Source: Acanthopleura granulata
Taxonomy: Eukaryota > Mollusca > Polyplacophora > Chitonida > Chitonidae
Length of the DNA stretch: 64,000 nt
Direction of reading: 5' to 3'
Assembly: GCA_016165875.1 (NCBI GenBank)
Contig: JABBOT010000003.1
Span: 31,973,663-32,037,662, forward strand
The position numbers and the translations under genes were made by a program. Positions 34,201 through 43,975 of the stretch are shown piece after piece; position 1 is the first letter of the stretch, and every line of letters starts with the position of its first letter. The notes beneath the pieces were generated by a model. It was not told the origin of the DNA. It ran no database searches and saw nothing but the letters and a program-made list of their open reading frames with translations.

Positions 34201-34664
34201 TATGTATTAAAACACGACTTATCACCTGTCATAATTATCGTGGAGATATTGAGATGTGTTACAAAAGAATATCGTAAAATAAAGTGCACAAGTTTTAAAT
34301 CATATTCAAGTTATTGCGTTTTTGACACTTTTAAGAACCTTGTTGTTAGACCGCTAATTTCAGCTATAAAGAAGTATTGTTTTTGTCTTTCAGTCACATC
34401 GAAACATGCCTTTGAACTGTCAAAAGTATGAACATAGTCCTATCAGAAAATTGTTCCACGAACTTTGAAAAGGACAAGCATTTTAGGTCTATTAATTGAC
34501 TGCCGCTCTCCAACCAAAATCACTTACCCTTTAGACAACTCGTCAAATATTGGCCGCGAGCTCAGATGGTACAAAACCCGTGGTGGCACAGTCTCTGATT
34601 GGTCCGAGAGTCGGAAGTGCACCATGATCACAATAGCAGCTAAACACCAGTGTAATACTGCCAT
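25037..34664 (-). CDS. Secreted haem peroxidase with C-terminal TSR, complete 11-exon gene (peroxidase 2)
   Basis: Exons in transcript order: 34528-34664, 33737-33936, 32820-33002, 31921-31990, 30734-30849, 29352-29453, 28806-28925, 27457-28144, 26686-26855, 25934-26036 and 25037-25280. They join in frame to 710 codons plus TGA. It has a hydrophobic N-terminal signal (MAVLHWCLAAIVIMVHF), distal His164 (FGQFISHD), DAS of the Ca loop, distal Arg313, proximal His417 and Asn489. Ser163 and Gln316 replace the haem-linking acids, as in peroxidase 1. After the family's usual end (DLSPW) the last exon continues into a thrombospondin type 1 repeat at about 652-700. The TSR could anchor the enzyme to extracellular matrix or glycosaminoglycans; this is inferred from the family. 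The gene runs tail-to-tail with peroxidase 1. Confidence 0.94.
25375..25460. repeat. Dispersed repeat family 3 fragment
   Basis: CACCGGAGTGCCCAGAGTAA and ACCATCACCCTTTGCC resemble the middle of the 8285-8450 repeat family. It is in intron 10 of peroxidase 2. Confidence 0.35.
25565..25760 (-). repeat. tRNA-SINE family 1, degraded copy
   Basis: GTACTGAAGAATATTTCGCT, CCATATCCGCAGGTTACTGG and CTTGAACTCACTGCGAAAGC are recognisable in order. Intronic in peroxidase 2, same strand as the gene. Confidence 0.75.
26114..26233. repeat. Four-copy tandem repeat, about 29-30 bp unit
   Basis: Four imperfect units follow the pattern G(A/C)(C/A)(G/T)(A/G)TTNAAANCGCTAGGT then TGCTGGCTC. It lies in intron 9 of peroxidase 2. 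Confidence 0.6.
27457..28144 (-). CDS. Peroxidase 2 exon 8: catalytic core
   Basis: The exon opens GDGRVNQNPMLMSMHT, then LFLREHNRVARELKSLNP, YRSGHST (proximal His) and TNIQRGRDHGLPSYN. Nearly all functional positions are identical to exon 8 of peroxidase 1. The main difference is around residues 376-390, where the two genes diverge and differ by one codon. Confidence 0.94.
28330..28445 (+). repeat. tRNA-SINE family 1, 3' fragment with expanded tail
   Basis: TCTGCGGATGTTCGTGGGTT and CTCTGCCCGGTTCCATCC, then four AAAACGT-like units, then an AAATAAAT tail. Antisense to the host peroxidase 2, in intron 7. Confidence 0.7.
29690..29860. repeat. Dispersed repeat family 3 copy
   Basis: TTGTTGTTTAACGCCTCACA CAAG, GTAGTTTTAGTTTTG, GAGTGCCCATTG and GACAAGTTACACTGACGA match the family 3 order. 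In intron 5 of peroxidase 2. Confidence 0.5.
30052..30205 (-). repeat. tRNA-SINE family 1 copy
   Basis: Tail, GATTTGTGTTTCATGCCGTA, GGTGGGAGGAAACCGGGC and CACATACGGCCAGAGAG are clear. The tRNA head is missing. Confidence 0.85.
30301..30452 (-). repeat. tRNA-SINE family 1 copy
   Basis: A second copy about 100 bp from the previous one in the same orientation. It carries GATTGCTGTTTTACCCCGTA, GGCCGGCATTATGGTGGGAG and GACCTTCCCACGTACGACCG. Both are in intron 5 of peroxidase 2. Confidence 0.85.
33185..33310. repeat. Dispersed repeat family 3 fragment
   Basis: CACAACTCGAGAAGTTTTCAC, GGTGGAGGAACCCAGAGAAC and GGTAAACCACGG recall the family 3 body. Intron 2 of peroxidase 2. Confidence 0.4.
34528..34664 (-). 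CDS. Peroxidase 2 exon 1: signal peptide
   Basis: The ATG at 34664-34662 opens a hydrophobic leader. The exon ends in phase 2 before GTAAGT and continues ETVPPRVLYHL and FDELSKG, matching exon 1 of peroxidase 1 (TVPPTVLFHL and FDDLSKG). Confidence 0.9.
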
Positions 34665-35249
34665 CTTGATGTCTTGACCTATTGTCAACAACTAAAAGAA
34701 GTTAATTCATACATAATAATGACTCAGTTATAAGTTGATCGATTTATTAATTAACATTTTCTCATGATTTCGTCTCTGTGAAGATCTCTCATTCAGTTTT
34801 GCAATGTGTCTGTTAATTCGTTCCTGATTTTAACCGTTTTACTGGAGATAAAGTGAGTGAATGAGTGCTTGGGGTTTACGTCGTACTTAACGATGTTTTA
34901 CTCATGTGACGAGGACAGGAGATAAAAAAAAATCCTTAGACTGCATACCGTTTATGTAATAAAGTTAGTATTGTTTAAAGTAACACTTTATAAGATATAA
35001 TTAACACAAATACAATGTCGGTATTTTAATACGAAGACAAAAATTCTGTACATGGCTACACGTATGTATGCTCAATGTAAACTCCTCGCTCACTACCTCA
35101 CGTGTCGTATATACTTTAACAAAATTTTATGTATCCTCTGAGCACGGAAGACATCTTTAAAAGTGGCACAAATGTTTCATGCACCAGCGTTCCCAGTAGA
35201 TCAGTGGCCTGTCTCCATCGGCTGCGGCTTTCAGCCAGGGCGGGTGTCA

Positions 35250-35325
35250 GATAAATCTCACCATCGCCGTAGAAATGAGATATTCTTAAACTTGACGTTA
35301 AACTCCAATCAAATAAGTAGTTAAA
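35250..35325 (+). repeat. tRNA-SINE family 1, 3' fragment
   Basis: ATCTCACCATCGCCGTAGAA, GAGATATTCTTAAACTTGAC and ACTCCAATCAAATAAGTA correspond to the last part of the family. Confidence 0.6.
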
Positions 35326-36779
35326 CGAATGAAATGCCAACGTTTGGTTAGAATATATTCATCAGTTCCGAGTAATAAATCAGTTTATAAGCCATGGTCC
35401 CGTTAATCCAATAAGTAAAAAAAATATAGCATGCCATCGTTTAGTTGGGATATGTGCACTGGTTTCGATCCATTGATAAATTAGTATACACAAGTTATGA
35501 TCTGATCAACCCAGTAAAGCTATACAATCGTACCTTCCACTGTGTCCAAACTGCAGGATTTCCCTGAGATACCCCACGCTAGCGTTGTTCCTTCCCAAGC
35601 AGATGTGTGCATCTGTTTCCGACAGCCAAACCAGCTTCTTTTAAAGTAACCGGTTATGCTTACACGATATATTTGTAATAACATTCTGCTAAAAAAATGT
35701 ACAGAAAAATTATTTGGCATGAGCATATTTTGTTTTTATGGTGTTTCATCCCATTGTCGTGTGTCTAACAGCCAGGGGTAAGACGGTAAGTGATAGATAT
35801 CGATCTCTCAGGTACTTATCTACTTACACCTGGAGATAAGCTGGCTAAGTCATATCCGTACTTATCCAAGCCATTATAAGCGTAGAATAGATTTGCCGAA
35901 TCAACGTGTTGCTTTTTATGAATTTTTTTTATTTATTTATTTGTCTTTTTTATAATAACAGGCATTCTGTATAGATTGATCAGCAAGAAACTTTATTTTA
36001 AGAATTAAGGTCGACTGATTTTCTGATCGCCTCCTCATCTAACTAGCCATATAGAGTGTTCACACCTCTGCCAAAGTGAGCTGTCACGGGTATGTAGTTA
36101 CGGCTGAGTTAATTTGGAATAACACAGGTGAGTGGTTTGTTACACGTGCTTTTTGAGCTTGTCCTGTTGGAGTATTGGAAAATCCCATGTGAAGGTTTCT
36201 CTTATTTTATATTTTATAAAATTATTATTACTGAAGGACTTTTCCACTTGTGGCGCACAGATACTCACACCATACCGGTCGAAGACAATGCAGATATGTG
36301 TAAAATATTCTGGAATATGACGTTTAACAACAATCAAACAAATACATTTGCTGGGCAAGTTACACATACGTGATAGTGGGCATGTCGTGAGTGCGCTGAA
36401 AGTATACTCTCAGAAGCAGCGATGCTGATGAGAGCTAACATAAATGATTTGTTTTCATTCGCTGATTTTTTGGTATGGCTGGCGCAGAACATACGTATTC
36501 GACAGTTGGAGAAAGCGGTGTGTGCAGAGAAAGCCCTCCCTCGTCACCAGTTATCTGACAAAGCATCCTGATTTAAAACCAGAGCCGATCCGACGAGAAA
36601 CGGATTCGATCTTGTGAGCTCACAGGTCAGGGACTGATCGAATGGTCATCGACCTCAGCAGATTTCATAGATATTGTAGAGCCTGTGTTTTCTTAATATG
36701 TTTTATATCTTGACACGGAATCCACAAATTCCACCAATTGTTGTTGTGTACATTTCTTATGTTGTGCACATATCAGACT

Positions 36780-36861
36780 CTGTCCGGTTTCTTCTAACCA
36801 TAATGCTGGCGGCCGTCGATTAAGTGAAATATTCTTTAGTGCGGCGTAAATACCAGTGAAA

Positions 36862-36892
<31 letters not shown>

Positions 36893-36906
36893 ATACATAA
36901 ATAAAT
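36780..36906 (+). repeat. tRNA-SINE family 1, 3' fragment with long AAAT tail
   Basis: CTGTCCGGTTTCTTCTAACC, ATGCTGGCGGCCGTCG and GTGAAATATTCTTTAGTGCG precede about ten AAAT units. Confidence 0.85.
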
Positions 36907-37917
36907 CAACAGACTTATCACTTGTTTTTAATACGCATGTGAAACTAGCATATTCGGATGTTGTTGATTATGTAATAATTAGTTGACAGCTGTTAGTTAT
37001 AATGCAGTAACTGCTCCACAATTCGACAATTGTTACTGATAACGAACTTTCAGTCTGACAGTACTTCATACAACCTACTGCCCTCAAAACAGTATTTTTG
37101 TTTTCTACGATGATGCCTGTATTTAACACCGAAGGCACAGCAATATGAGGACTATTTTTTTAACGGCTGTAAACCTACCTTCATGCCCCCACTGACCTCT
37201 GGCACGGTCTACTGGTTGGAGTGTTCATGACCTAGTTTTATTGTCTGACCTCTAGCCACTGGTCATTTCATAACGTAGCTGATGTGGACAAAGTAATAAA
37301 TGCAATGTCTATGCTTATCTATAAGGAGGCAACGCATAAAAAAACAAATATCGGTGATATTTTGTACAATCTGAAATATATCAAAACATAAACTACAACA
37401 GTTTAAGGCAAAGTTATATGACATCTGAACGTGTGAGAGTGTTCACATAGACTAATAATGACTTAACATATATCAGTTTGTACAGAGGATCAATTTTTAA
37501 ACTTGTGTTCTTTGCAAACGAACTATGCAAAAATTGTGCTGGTTTTCAACAAAATGCAATGTAGAGTCTTTACTTATGTAGGAAATAATAACCTAACAGG
37601 CATTTAAAGGTATTCTTGTAGAAATCAGTTCTTCAAAGATTTGAAAAAGACCGCCTTCAGCATATGTAATAATTCGTTAGTCATGCTCTTTACCCATCAT
37701 CTGTATAGACAGTTCCTGAACACTGTTAGCTGGCACTGTGATCCGTGTCACGTGTGACAGTGGTAAGACAGCAGTATTAGAATAACTTTCAAGCCTTTTC
37801 TCATATATACATTCCTAAACGCTTTACTTTTCTTCCCGCAAGTCATTCCAGCTAGTTCATTAGATTTACTCTTCGGTAAACTGTATAGTTCAATTTGTAA
37901 ATGTCTTCACACAATCA

Positions 37918-38075
37918 GTTCATTCCCCTGGAATCAGGTCATTCAGGCGGCATTACTTGTACCTGTAGGCCATTCAGCCCAAATTAGGTCATTCAACCGG
38001 CACTAGATTATTTCCTCGACACTAGGTCATTCAGCCGACGTTAGGTCATTCAATCCCAGGGACTCTTCTGTACAG
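37918..38075. repeat. Minisatellite built on AGGTCATTCA
   Basis: Five imperfect units of about 22-25 bp each contain (A/G)GGTCATTCA(G/A)(C/G)C (one has GGCCATTCA). A short inverted pair flanks it: GGTAAACTGTATAG near 37875 and CTGTACAGTTTAACC near 38070. Confidence 0.6.
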
Positions 38076-38267
38076 TTTAACCTATAATGGCCATTTTTTC
38101 ACCTTCCGTTGCTATAAATGATCCAGGATACATTTTTTAGGGTATAATCTACAAGGTGCTACCTAGTAGCCCTGGATAAAATGTCTTCATTGCTTTTAAA
38201 TATGTCATATGATAATTTTGAATGACTGCGTACTGAGAATTTCCAATGCATCACATCTTATATCTGC

Positions 38268-38485
38268 ATGGTGCAAGAAGATTTCACTTATACCACGCCG
38301 AGGAGTATTATGGTGAGAGAAAACCGGCCAGAGCTCAGGGGAGACCCACGACCATCCTCAGGGTACTGGCGGACCAGCGTAGACGTATTGGAAGCCAGCA
38401 TGAGCTGGATTAGAGCTCATAGCGACCTCATTGATGAGAGGCTTCTTAGGCACTGTGATGCACTAGTACGCTATTCCTCGATCAC
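38268..38485 (-). repeat. tRNA-SINE family 1, body plus partial head
   Basis: AGATTTCACTTATACCACGC, GAAAACCGGCCAGAGCTCAG, AGCCAGCATGAGCTGGATTA and the tRNA-like end (GATGCACTAGTACGCTA) are in order. The A-rich tail is lost. Confidence 0.8.
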
Positions 38486-39104
38486 GGAAGTCCCTAGTCT
38501 TTGATACAAATTGTGGTCGCTGATCCTGGGATTCGTGAACAGCGAAGCTGTAATTGAAATTAATTTTCTTCAACAGTGGATATTTTTTACCTGTCGAGGA
38601 ACGACTGAATTTCTTCGCTGATAGACCTTGTCATGCTCTCATAAGTATGTTATCATTGAATACAAAGGTAAATCCTTTATTGAATCATTCAATTAATGAA
38701 TCAACAATACGTAAATAGAAAGTTATTGTGTGGGTGTAATTCCAGGCCTCTGTGTGGGTCAGTTATGCTCTTCTATAAGACAGTAGTAAGGACTGTGAGT
38801 AGAGGATGCTACACATGGAGCAATCAAAAACCACAGTTCTTAAACAGGAACCCGACAGAGGCCCGTAACTGAGTGATCAAAAATGAGTGACGCTGAAGCG
38901 CTATGTACGGCAAGCGAGGAGGGGGTTCAAAACCGCCTTGGTTAGGGAATTTAATGTTTCCACCGCTGTGAGTTTTCGAGGGGCCTATGTTATAATATTT
39001 GAAAGGCTATTGTTGTGACAACATTTGAGCAGTTTAACAACCGTAGAAGACCACTTGTTTTCCGTTAGAAAGGTGTGAATGTTATGGCGCTTCACAAGAA
39101 ATTT

Positions 39105-39215
39105 CGTGCTAACTTGCGAAAGGTCGATGGTTTATTCCAGTTTCCCCAGGCTTATGAAAGTCCCCCCATAGTATAAGTGAACAACTTTTGAGTATGGTGT
39201 AAAACGACAATCAGG
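39105..39215 (+). repeat. tRNA-SINE family 1, degraded 3' fragment
   Basis: AGTATAAGTGAACAACTTTT GAGTATGGTGTAAAACGACA matches the end of the family. Confidence 0.6.
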
Positions 39216-39624
39216 CGTATAGAAATCAACAACCAAGCGTTTAGAAATCAATCAACAGATACTGGTATAACTGATAAACATATTAACTATATTAACTATA
39301 TGGCGCAGCATTTATGAGGCATCAGTTACCCAAATATTGTATTTACAATACGGATAAAGCCAGGACTATCCTCAGGTGGTTGGCAGACCTTCCCAGGTAT
39401 GTCTCTTTAATAAATTTAACACAACAATTTCTTAAAAAGATGTAAAAGTTTAACAGAAGACAGATGTAGTTATCCGTACCTAGAAATTGTGGGATGAAGT
39501 TTCCAGTAAAGGTACGAAAGCATCGTAGTTTTATTATTTTATTACAATTGTTCATATAAATATAAAGATCATACAATACAGAGAGTCAAAATTGATGATG
39601 CATTTTTACATAAAAATGTATTTG

Positions 39625-39850
39625 TATATATTTATTTATTTATTTTTTTTGATTTTTACGCCGTGCTTAAGAATATTTCAAATATACAACAGCTGCTAGC
39701 ATCATGGTTGGAGGAAACGGTTTGCCCCGGGGGAACCCCACGACCACCTCTGGGTTGCAGGCAGACCTTCCCACCTGTGGCCGGAGGGGAAACCACCATG
39801 AGCTGCACTGGACATAAAGTCACAGCGACGGCATTGATGATATACTCCAA
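39625..39850 (-). repeat. tRNA-SINE family 1 copy
   Basis: Tail, GTGCTTAAGAATATTTCA, CCCCACGACCACCTCTGGGT, CTTCCCACCTGTGGCCGGAG and CACTGGACATAAAGTCACAG. The overlapping open frames on both strands are repeat sequence. Confidence 0.85.
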
Positions 39851-40317
39851 AGTCATTGCTTTGCACTCGTGTTTTTTTTAACTGCATACGCCAGATATTA
39901 AAATTTCATTCCACTTTTTTCAGCGTAAATTTACAAAGTGTACATATTTCTGTGGAATACACATGGCTGTAAAAGCGGTGATGCCCTGATGTGGTATGTA
40001 CATGTCTATGTATGCAAGCTTGGGTTTTACGTTGTACTCAGCAATTTAGAATATACGTACATATGTTTATATGTTGTCAAAAAACTGGGTCATGAGACAA
40101 GCGGGTGGTTTTGTGGTTTCCGTTAATAGATACACCATGCCATAGTCGTTCCGATTTTTTTTTGTGTGTGTGCATGATAATAAAATTTAACTGATGTACC
40201 TCATATATTTCAAAAATATATGAGCTAAAACAAAACAAAAACAAAAAAGAACATGGTTCTCAGTTACCTGGGCTAGAAGCCACGGCCTCCTAATCCCTAA
40301 ACAATTGAATTATATGG

Positions 40318-40547
40318 GGCCTCCGAGTTAGCGCCCGAGCGTAGCGTAATGGCTCAGAAGTCTCACACCAATGCGGTCGCTCATGCTGGCGTCCTCTAAG
40401 GTCGTACGTGAGAGGGTCTGTCAGCAACCGCCGGATGATCGTGGGTTTCCCCCGGGCTCTGCCCGGTTTCGTCCCACCATAATGCTGGCGTCGCATCAGT
40501 GACGTATTCTTGAGTACGGTGTAAAAGATCGATGAAATAAATAAATA
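40318..40547 (+). mobile_element. tRNA-SINE family 1, full-length copy with target site duplication
   Basis: This is the clearest full copy: tRNA-like head from GGGCCTCC/GAGTTAGCGCCCGAGCG, then the body (GTGGGTTTCCCCCGGGCTCT, CACCATAATGCTGGCG) and an AAATAAATAAAT tail. A 15-base direct repeat AATTGAATTATATGG flanks it at 40303-40317 and 40548-40562. This is the target site duplication expected from LINE-driven integration. Compared with other copies, the B-box region has lost the GAGTTCAAGTCCAGC segment. Confidence 0.93.
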
Positions 40548-40915
40548 AATTGAATTATATGGATGCACTCATCAGTTCACGGCCGTCTTGTGTGGATGAA
40601 GACCTAGGGATATACAGAGAACAATATTAACATATATAACCTAAAAGTGTTTCCCTGTTTTGTTTCATTGATGTGCAGTGTGCGCAATGTATGTATTAAT
40701 TTTCTTAATCAGTTCTTCTATGAATCATATTTGATGGAATCTTGTTTCTTATTACTGCAGCACAGATGTTATGTAGCGATTATTCCATTTCTTGGCAATC
40801 TAGGTTTATGGATTCTATTGTTGGCCAAGGAGATCCCTGTCTGGAGATATCTTAGTACATAGATATACGGTGGAATTTTATAAACAAAAGTTTAAGCAAC
40901 GATAAACCTGGTTAC

Positions 40916-42224
40916 CATCGGCAAATGTCCTGATGCTATCCGTGGTGGCCATAACGCTGCCATACACCGTGGAGGCGTCCAAATAATGCATCGGTATGCT
41001 GGGACAAAGAGAATGATATAAAACCAACTGAATTTTGTTTGGTTGGTTGTTCTGGGTTTAATGTCGCTAGCGACAATACTTCGGTCTCATCTTGACGGTG
41101 CCCCCTTGCAGTAAGCTGGACATAATGCGGACATATTTATAGTGCTGCCTCACTAGAGGACCATGCCGAAAAAACTAGGCACAGCCCTCATCCGCAGTCA
41201 TATTTATACTGTACGCCACAAAGCCGATCTGCCCTATTCCTCTCATGCGCCTCTCATTCCTCTCATCTTACTCCTAAGATGTTCTTAAGTATAAAGATTG
41301 AGCCCTGCATCTAACAAAAACATCGGCTTGAAGTTTTTAATTTACAACATTGTTACATTTTTTAATATGTAAGTCTGTGTTCGATAGAGAAACCTTATCC
41401 ATGTATACTGGAAATTTCACTTTTACAAAGAATGTATTCATATACTTGTGAAAGTTTCGTTGCTTTTTAACATCTAAAATTTAACATTTTACCAAAAGAG
41501 ATATAGATTGCTGTTGGTTAGTATATTCACCCATACTGTGTACCTAACAAATCACCTGACGCAAGCCCACAGTTGAGATAGCTAGATCTGGATTCGAACA
41601 CGCGCTCTCCTCGTAGTATGATTAGTATTGTGGGACACAGAGTATTCGGTGACTGGGCCACGCAAGACAAACTCTCGATGCTAAGGCTTTCTGTAGGTTC
41701 TGTTGTTAAGCGATTTGACTAAACCGAATATACCAAAAGTTTTTCTAAAGTAGCGTATGTATATTATCAAATCGTTTGTCGCAACCCTAAGAGCGAATAT
41801 ACCCGCAAATCCAAAAGTTATTTAAAATACCACCATGGGTGAGGTCGTTTTTGCTGATGCTAATACTGAGAACTTCTGTCACTGCAGGCCGACCCGTATT
41901 TGTTTAGAGCATATTTCGACGTTGTCGCCTTGTACTCCAAACGGTCATTGTGTAAGCTATTCATTGACACCTTAGACAGCAACAAAGAAAATGATTTATT
42001 TCAAGTAGGACAGATACATGCTAACATAAATTGTTGATCGATGGGTAGATAACCACCGGGTTGATTGAATGATGAACTGACTGATTACCAATTACTCTTC
42101 AACACTTACTGTCGTCGAAAATTATATCAGTGTCCGGAAGAGCTCTGGCGAAAGTGAGACACTGTTTTCCGAATGCCCGAAAATTGGATCAGGCGCAATG
42201 ACTGGTATGCCTACACATCCCTCT
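40916..42224 (-). pseudogene. Peroxidase pseudogene (third copy), exons 5 and 6 only
   Basis: Exon-5 homologue: 42110-42224, 115 bases against 116 in both intact genes, with one base lost after PIFGH. Either side of that point it reads EGCVGIPVIAPDPIFGH and FARALPDTDIIF. Exon-6 homologue: 40916-40998, 83 bases against 102, lacking 19 bases that include the QQKNRV codons, then reading the LDASTVYGS part and DSIRTFADG. Both deletions break the frame, although AG acceptors and GT donors survive. I find no trace of exons 1-4 or 7-11 nearby. It lies on the same strand as peroxidase 2, upstream of it. Confidence 0.88.
41040..41230. repeat. Possible dispersed repeat within the peroxidase pseudogene intron
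   Basis: GGGTTTAATGTCGCTAGCGA CAATACTTCGGTCTCATC and the following GACCATGCCGAAAAAACTAG recall a molluscan dispersed-repeat style (a TTTAACGTCGCTT-like start). No second copy is seen in this window. Confidence 0.3.
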
Positions 42225-42520
42225 CTGAAATAACATGGACGCATCGTGGCGCATTGATATACATTAGATCTTCACGAATTGGTTGCTATATGGTCGAAGT
42301 TGTGTTAAGGGATAATACTTTGTTCAGTTTCGATATGATCATGTGAACGATGCTTGAATGTGTCCGTGAAAACTTGATTTTTTTCGGGACCTGTTTGCTA
42401 TGTTAAATGAAAAGCAGTTTGAAAATTAGATATCGATAAAGCGAATAAAACATCATGTTGGCATGTGGCACAAATGATACATAAAGCCTTGGTAAGGGAT
42501 ATCCTCAAGCAATATGGTTG

Positions 42521-42650
42521 TAAAGACAATGATATACAACACTGATAAATACAAAAGCGCTGCCAAATACAGCACCGATAAATACAACACTGGTAAGCTC
42601 AGCCTTAACAAATACAAGGTTGGAAAGTACAACCCTGGCAAAAACAAATG
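42521..42650. repeat. Minisatellite, AAATACAACACTGGTA-like units
   Basis: About eight short units of 13-18 bp of the form (AA)TACAACNCTGGTAA occur in a row. Similar units reappear at 42945-42995 after a SINE insertion. Confidence 0.55.
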
Positions 42651-42679
42651 TTGCTAATCACAGAAATGAAAATATTTGT

Positions 42680-42935
42680 TTCTTTATTTATTTATTTATT
42701 TCAGTGGTATTTTTTGCCGTACACATATTTCACTTATACAACGGCGGTCAACAGTATGGTAGGAGGCAATCAGACAGAAGCCAGGGGAAACCCAAGACCA
42801 CTTTGCTGCAAACCATAATTACTTCCCACCTACGACTAGAAAGGAATCCAGCGTGAGCGGAGCTTGAATAGATGAGAGTCACGTCAGTCATTACGCTGCA
42901 CTGGCGCGCTAACCCTTCTGCCACGTAGGCCTCTC
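42680..42935 (-). repeat. tRNA-SINE family 1 copy inserted in a minisatellite
   Basis: A TTTATTTATTTATTTATTTC tail, ATTTCACTTATACAACGGCG, GGAGGCAATCAGACAGAAGC and a head ending GCTAACCCTTCTGCCACGTA GGCCTC. Minisatellite units lie on both sides. Confidence 0.8.
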
Positions 42936-43009
42936 ATTAGCAAATAACATTGCTGGTTAACACAACAGTGACAAATGCAAGGCTGGTAAGCACATCACAA
43001 CCTGTATAA

Positions 43010-43175
43010 TGTGACTGGGTGTGGTGTCATGTCTGGTGCCTGCGGATGCTTCTGATGTTTCAGTGGCGGCAGCATTTGAGCGGCATAGACTCGCACTGCC
43101 ACAAGAAGACACAGTATATGCATAAACTATGTCAAACTCCTTGTCGTCATATAAGTGAAACATTTTTGAGTAAGA
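43010..43175 (+). repeat. Second repeat family copy
   Basis: GTGTGGTGTCATGTCTGGTG, GCGGCAGCATTTGAGCGGCA TAGACTCG and GCCACAAGAAGACACAGTAT match 59600-59800 in order, and part matches 12110-12190. Confidence 0.6.
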
Positions 43176-43318
43176 CATGCATACCATTCCCTTCCCCTCC
43201 TGCAGATGTTATACGCACCATTCAGTTTTCCCATCCACGATGAAAACAGAAATATATGTGTATCTCGCCTGTTTTTGAAGGTAATGTTACGAACATTGGC
43301 ACACATGTAGCCGAATAC

Positions 43319-43806
43319 TTAAAGGGATAGACCACATACAAATGAAGTTATCGCAAGTGAAAAGAACATGAAAAACTGTATCTAAAAATACCAAAACAGA
43401 ATTTTTTAGATTTTTTTCACCAAATTAAATACCTTCAAATGTTTTGAGTTTATGTTGTGTTTTTGGACCATATTAATAATGGGGTTCAACGGTGACGTCC
43501 TACCGACTTTTCTCTGACCCTAAAGTAAAAATTGAATGTCTTGTTAGCTTTTCTATAGACAGGCAAATAATACAGTTGCACTCTTCACAAAACTTTATTC
43601 AGATAGGAACATAAATGTGTACAAAAATTTTGTGACGTCACTGGTGAACCACACAATCCATCAAACCTGCCACACAATTAAAACATTTGACTGCGTTTAA
43701 TTTAGTGAAAAAGTATAAAAATAAATCAGTGAAGGTATTTCAAGATACTGTTTCAATGGTGTTTTCTCTCACCGAGACTCCAGATTTGTATGGTTTGTCC
43801 CTTTAA
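43319..43806. mobile_element. TTAA-flanked MITE (piggyBac-like target site)
   Basis: A 480-bp segment (43323-43802) is bounded by TTAA on both sides (43319-43322 and 43803-43806). It carries matching inverted ends: the left starts AGGGATAGACCACATACAAA, and the right, read on the - strand, starts AGGGACAAACCATACAAAT. They differ by two substitutions and a two-base indel over about 20 bases. No transposase frame is present, so it is non-autonomous. TTAA duplication is the mark of piggyBac-type transposases; that assignment is inferred. Confidence 0.78.
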
Positions 43807-43975
43807 GCTAAAAAACGGTCCCACAATTTTTTTTATATATTTCTTAGTTTTAAAGATATTCTTTAAAGAACATTGAAGTTTTAAAAGATTATTAAGTTTG
43901 TGAAACTTTTATCTTTAAACGATCACTCAGAACAATCTAAGACGAAAATTAAAAATCTGTGGGACCGTGTTTTAG
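43807..43975. mobile_element. Second short inverted-repeat element abutting the MITE
   Basis: The left end (CTAAAAAACGGTCCCACAAT) and the right end read in reverse (CTAAAACACGGTCCCACAGA) pair over about 24 bases with few mismatches. The 120-bp interior is AT-rich and partly self-complementary (TTAAAGATATTCTTTAAAGA). TTTAA lies on both outer sides. Confidence 0.65.

Larger units (their letters stand above)
34680..38265. other. Intergenic stretch upstream of peroxidase 2
   Basis: It holds SINE fragments (35250-35325, 36780-36906) and a minisatellite (37918-38075). Open frames at 35520-35726 and 36128-36373 show no recognisable domain. The peroxidase 2 promoter should lie just above 34664, but I cannot identify core elements. 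Confidence 0.4.

Noticed and set aside
36128..36373. Overlapping frames of 62-81 codons
   Set aside because: No splice context, domain or membrane pattern; two frames of the same DNA are open by chance.
40318..40400. Possible tRNA gene
   Set aside because: The tRNA-like sequence is the head of a SINE with a target site duplication and lacks a paired acceptor stem.
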